DNA of 5,652 nucleotides. It comes from UBA4744 sp035282865 (GTDB lineage Bacteria; Actinomycetota; Acidimicrobiia; Spongiisociales; UBA4744). The position numbers were made by a program, and so were the translations under genes. Shown here in pieces: positions 4,410 through 5,652 of the stretch (positions within the stretch are counted from its first letter, which is position 1; the number at the start of each line of letters is the position of its first letter). The stretch covers positions 1 to 5,652 of the forward strand of contig DATEVB010000117.1 in the NCBI GenBank assembly GCA_035282865.1, written 5' to 3'. The notes beneath the pieces were generated by a model. It was not told the DNA's origin. It was given only the letters and a program-made list of their open reading frames with translations, and made no database searches.

Positions 4410-5652
4410 GACAGGGCCACCCACAGTAGGGTGACCAGACCGATGACGGCGGTGATGATGACCCCGTAACGGACACCTTGTCGCAGGACCGGGCCCTCCT
4501 CACCGCCCAGTCCCACGGTGGAACAGCCAACCACGATTTTTGCTGGAGCCAGCATCGAGCCGAGCGCTCCCCCGGTTGTCTGCGCGGCGAGGATCACCGA
4601 TGGGGACATTCCGAGGAGGGCCGCAGTGTCGCGCTGAAGTGCACCGAAGAGGATGTTGGAGTTGGTGTTGCTACCCGTCATGAAGGCTCCCAGCACCCCG
4701 ATGAACGGCGCCGCTACCGGGAAGAGCGGCCCGGCTAGGGATTTCATTCCCTGAGCGAGAGCGAAGGTCATGCCGCTGTCGGTCATGGCCAGAGCCATGC
4801 CGACCATGGTCACGATCCCGATGCTCGACGACACAGCACTGGAAGCGGTGCGTTTAGCCGCTCTCCTCAAGGAGCCTTCCGGGAGCATCCCGAGACGGCG
4901 ATAGATGACATACCCGACCATCGCGGCGTACAGGAGCAACGGACCCGTATCACCGAAGGGCGCCAGGGTCCGGTACGAGTCGGTGGCAAGATTGACCCAG
5001 CCCAGCGAGGTACCCGTCTCCGGGAAGGCCAACTCGATACGCACCCCGTTCAGGAAGCGGTCGACGGGGGCAACGAAGCTGACGGTGAGCACGATGACGA
5101 TCAGGGCTGCATAGGCGGAGAAGGCCCGCAGGAACGCCCCCGCACCAACCAATGGCGAAGACTGCTCCAACATCATCGGTGCAGCCGCCGGCCTGCGCCG
5201 GCGGGCCCTCCCCCACACCGCGATCACGACCAGACCCACCGCACCAGCCGCGAAGGCGGCCAGCGAGTACACACCAGCAGCCGCCAGCGCCAACTGCACC
5301 CCCGACATCGCCACCCCGGCCAGCAACAGCGGCACCACCACCGACCCGAGGGCCCGTCGGCCCCCGAAGGCCCACACCGCTCCGGCTCCACAAAGGATGC
5401 AGGCAACCCCGAGAAGCAAGGCGGCATCGACGGCCAGCCGGGTCCCCCCCAATCCGGTGACCCCGGCCAGCGCCAGATAGGAGGCGGCCAGCGACCCGAA
5501 AGTGACCGACCAGGAGTGGCCGATCGAGGTGGCCACCACCGCCACCAGAGGGGTGAACCCGTTACCAACCATGAGCGGAGCCACCACCGCAACCGGAATC
5601 CCGTAGCCGGCTATCCCCTGCAAAAAGCTGGTGAAGACCCACGCCAGCAACA
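4406..5652 (-). CDS. L-lactate permease (LctP) family transporter, 5' partial
   Basis: This is the C-terminal 414 residues of an LctP-family (TC 2.A.14) inner-membrane permease, which in characterised members imports lactate or glycolate with protons. Counting from the first complete codon (TTG at 5650, read as internal), family signatures are SFLQGIAGYG (8-17), IGHSWSVTFGSL (43-54), MTGSNTNSNILFGALQ (324-339) and GSMLAPAKIVVGC (364-376). About ten hydrophobic segments are visible, with an Arg-rich cytoplasmic-type loop at about 148-153 (RARRRR). Full members are about 500-560 residues, so roughly 100-150 N-terminal residues lie beyond the right edge. No frameshift is seen. The stop codon overlaps the start of the 50-residue membrane protein gene. 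The substrate is probably a small 2-hydroxy or other carboxylate; lactate itself is not proven, and import of an intermediate for the neighbouring catabolic genes is possible. Confidence 0.92.
   Translation of the reverse strand, partial: LLAWVFTSFLQGIAGYGIPVAVVAPLMVGNGFTPLVAVVATSIGHSWSVTFGSLAASYLALAGVTGLGGTRLAVDAALLLGVACILCGAGAVWAFGGRRALGSVVVPLLLAGVAMSGVQLALAAAGVYSLAAFAAGAVGLVVIAVWGRARRRRPAAAPMMLEQSSPLVGAGAFLRAFSAYAALIVIVLTVSFVAPVDRFLNGVRIELAFPETGTSLGWVNLATDSYRTLAPFGDTGPLLLYAAMVGYVIYRRLGMLPEGSLRRAAKRTASSAVSSSIGIVTMVGMALAMTDSGMTFALAQGMKSLAGPLFPVAAPFIGVLGAFMTGSNTNSNILFGALQRDTAALLGMSPSVILAAQTTGGALGSMLAPAKIVVGCSTVGLGGEEGPVLRQGVRYGVIITAVIGLVTLLWVALS

Noticed and set aside
4123..4530. 135-codon minus-strand frame across permease, small gene and USP
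   Set aside because: It is out of frame with three better-supported genes and is Arg/Pro-rich without domain features.
5152..5460. Pro/Thr-rich plus-strand frame
   Set aside because: It is the antisense shadow of Ala/Gly/Val-rich membrane helices of the permease.

Overview
The window is high-GC bacterial DNA (about two-thirds G+C by eye) with dense genes, short spacers and at least one likely TTG start. This suits an actinobacterium-like genome, but that is inferred from composition and gene style only. No rRNA, tRNA, CRISPR array, IS element or phage gene was seen.

Left part (1-3666) reads as a catabolic cluster. It opens with the 3' part of an alpha/beta hydrolase gene (1-743, +) whose 5' end lies outside the window. 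This converges on a small cupin gene (871-1245, -). The cupin is divergent, across a 65-bp spacer, from an amidohydrolase of the ACMSD-like decarboxylase family (1311-2318, +). An acyl-CoA dehydrogenase gene (about 2380-3666, +) follows after 61 bp and is probably co-transcribed. C-C hydrolase-like, cupin, non-oxidative decarboxylase-like and acyl-CoA dehydrogenase proteins together suggest breakdown of a ring-derived or other carboxylated compound into CoA-linked intermediates. The substrate cannot be read from the sequence.

Right part (3713-5652) is a minus-strand group that converges on the dehydrogenase gene. In transcription order it holds an L-lactate permease family transporter (5652-4406, its N-terminus beyond the window), a 50-residue two-helix membrane protein that starts inside the transporter's stop codon (4409-4257), and a universal stress protein (4168-3713). 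This looks like a transporter with a small partner and a cytoplasmic USP regulator; the functional link is inference.

Several proteins depart from family consensus at key positions. The dehydrogenase has Asp where the catalytic Glu normally sits and lacks the usual Arg of the RxxFG-type motif. The cupin lacks the motif-1 Glu. The USP lacks the early Asp and one Gly of the ATP-binding pattern. The least obvious item is the 50-residue membrane protein coupled to the permease. I see no clear evidence of a wholly new system; the best leads are the permease/small protein/USP module and the catabolic cluster.
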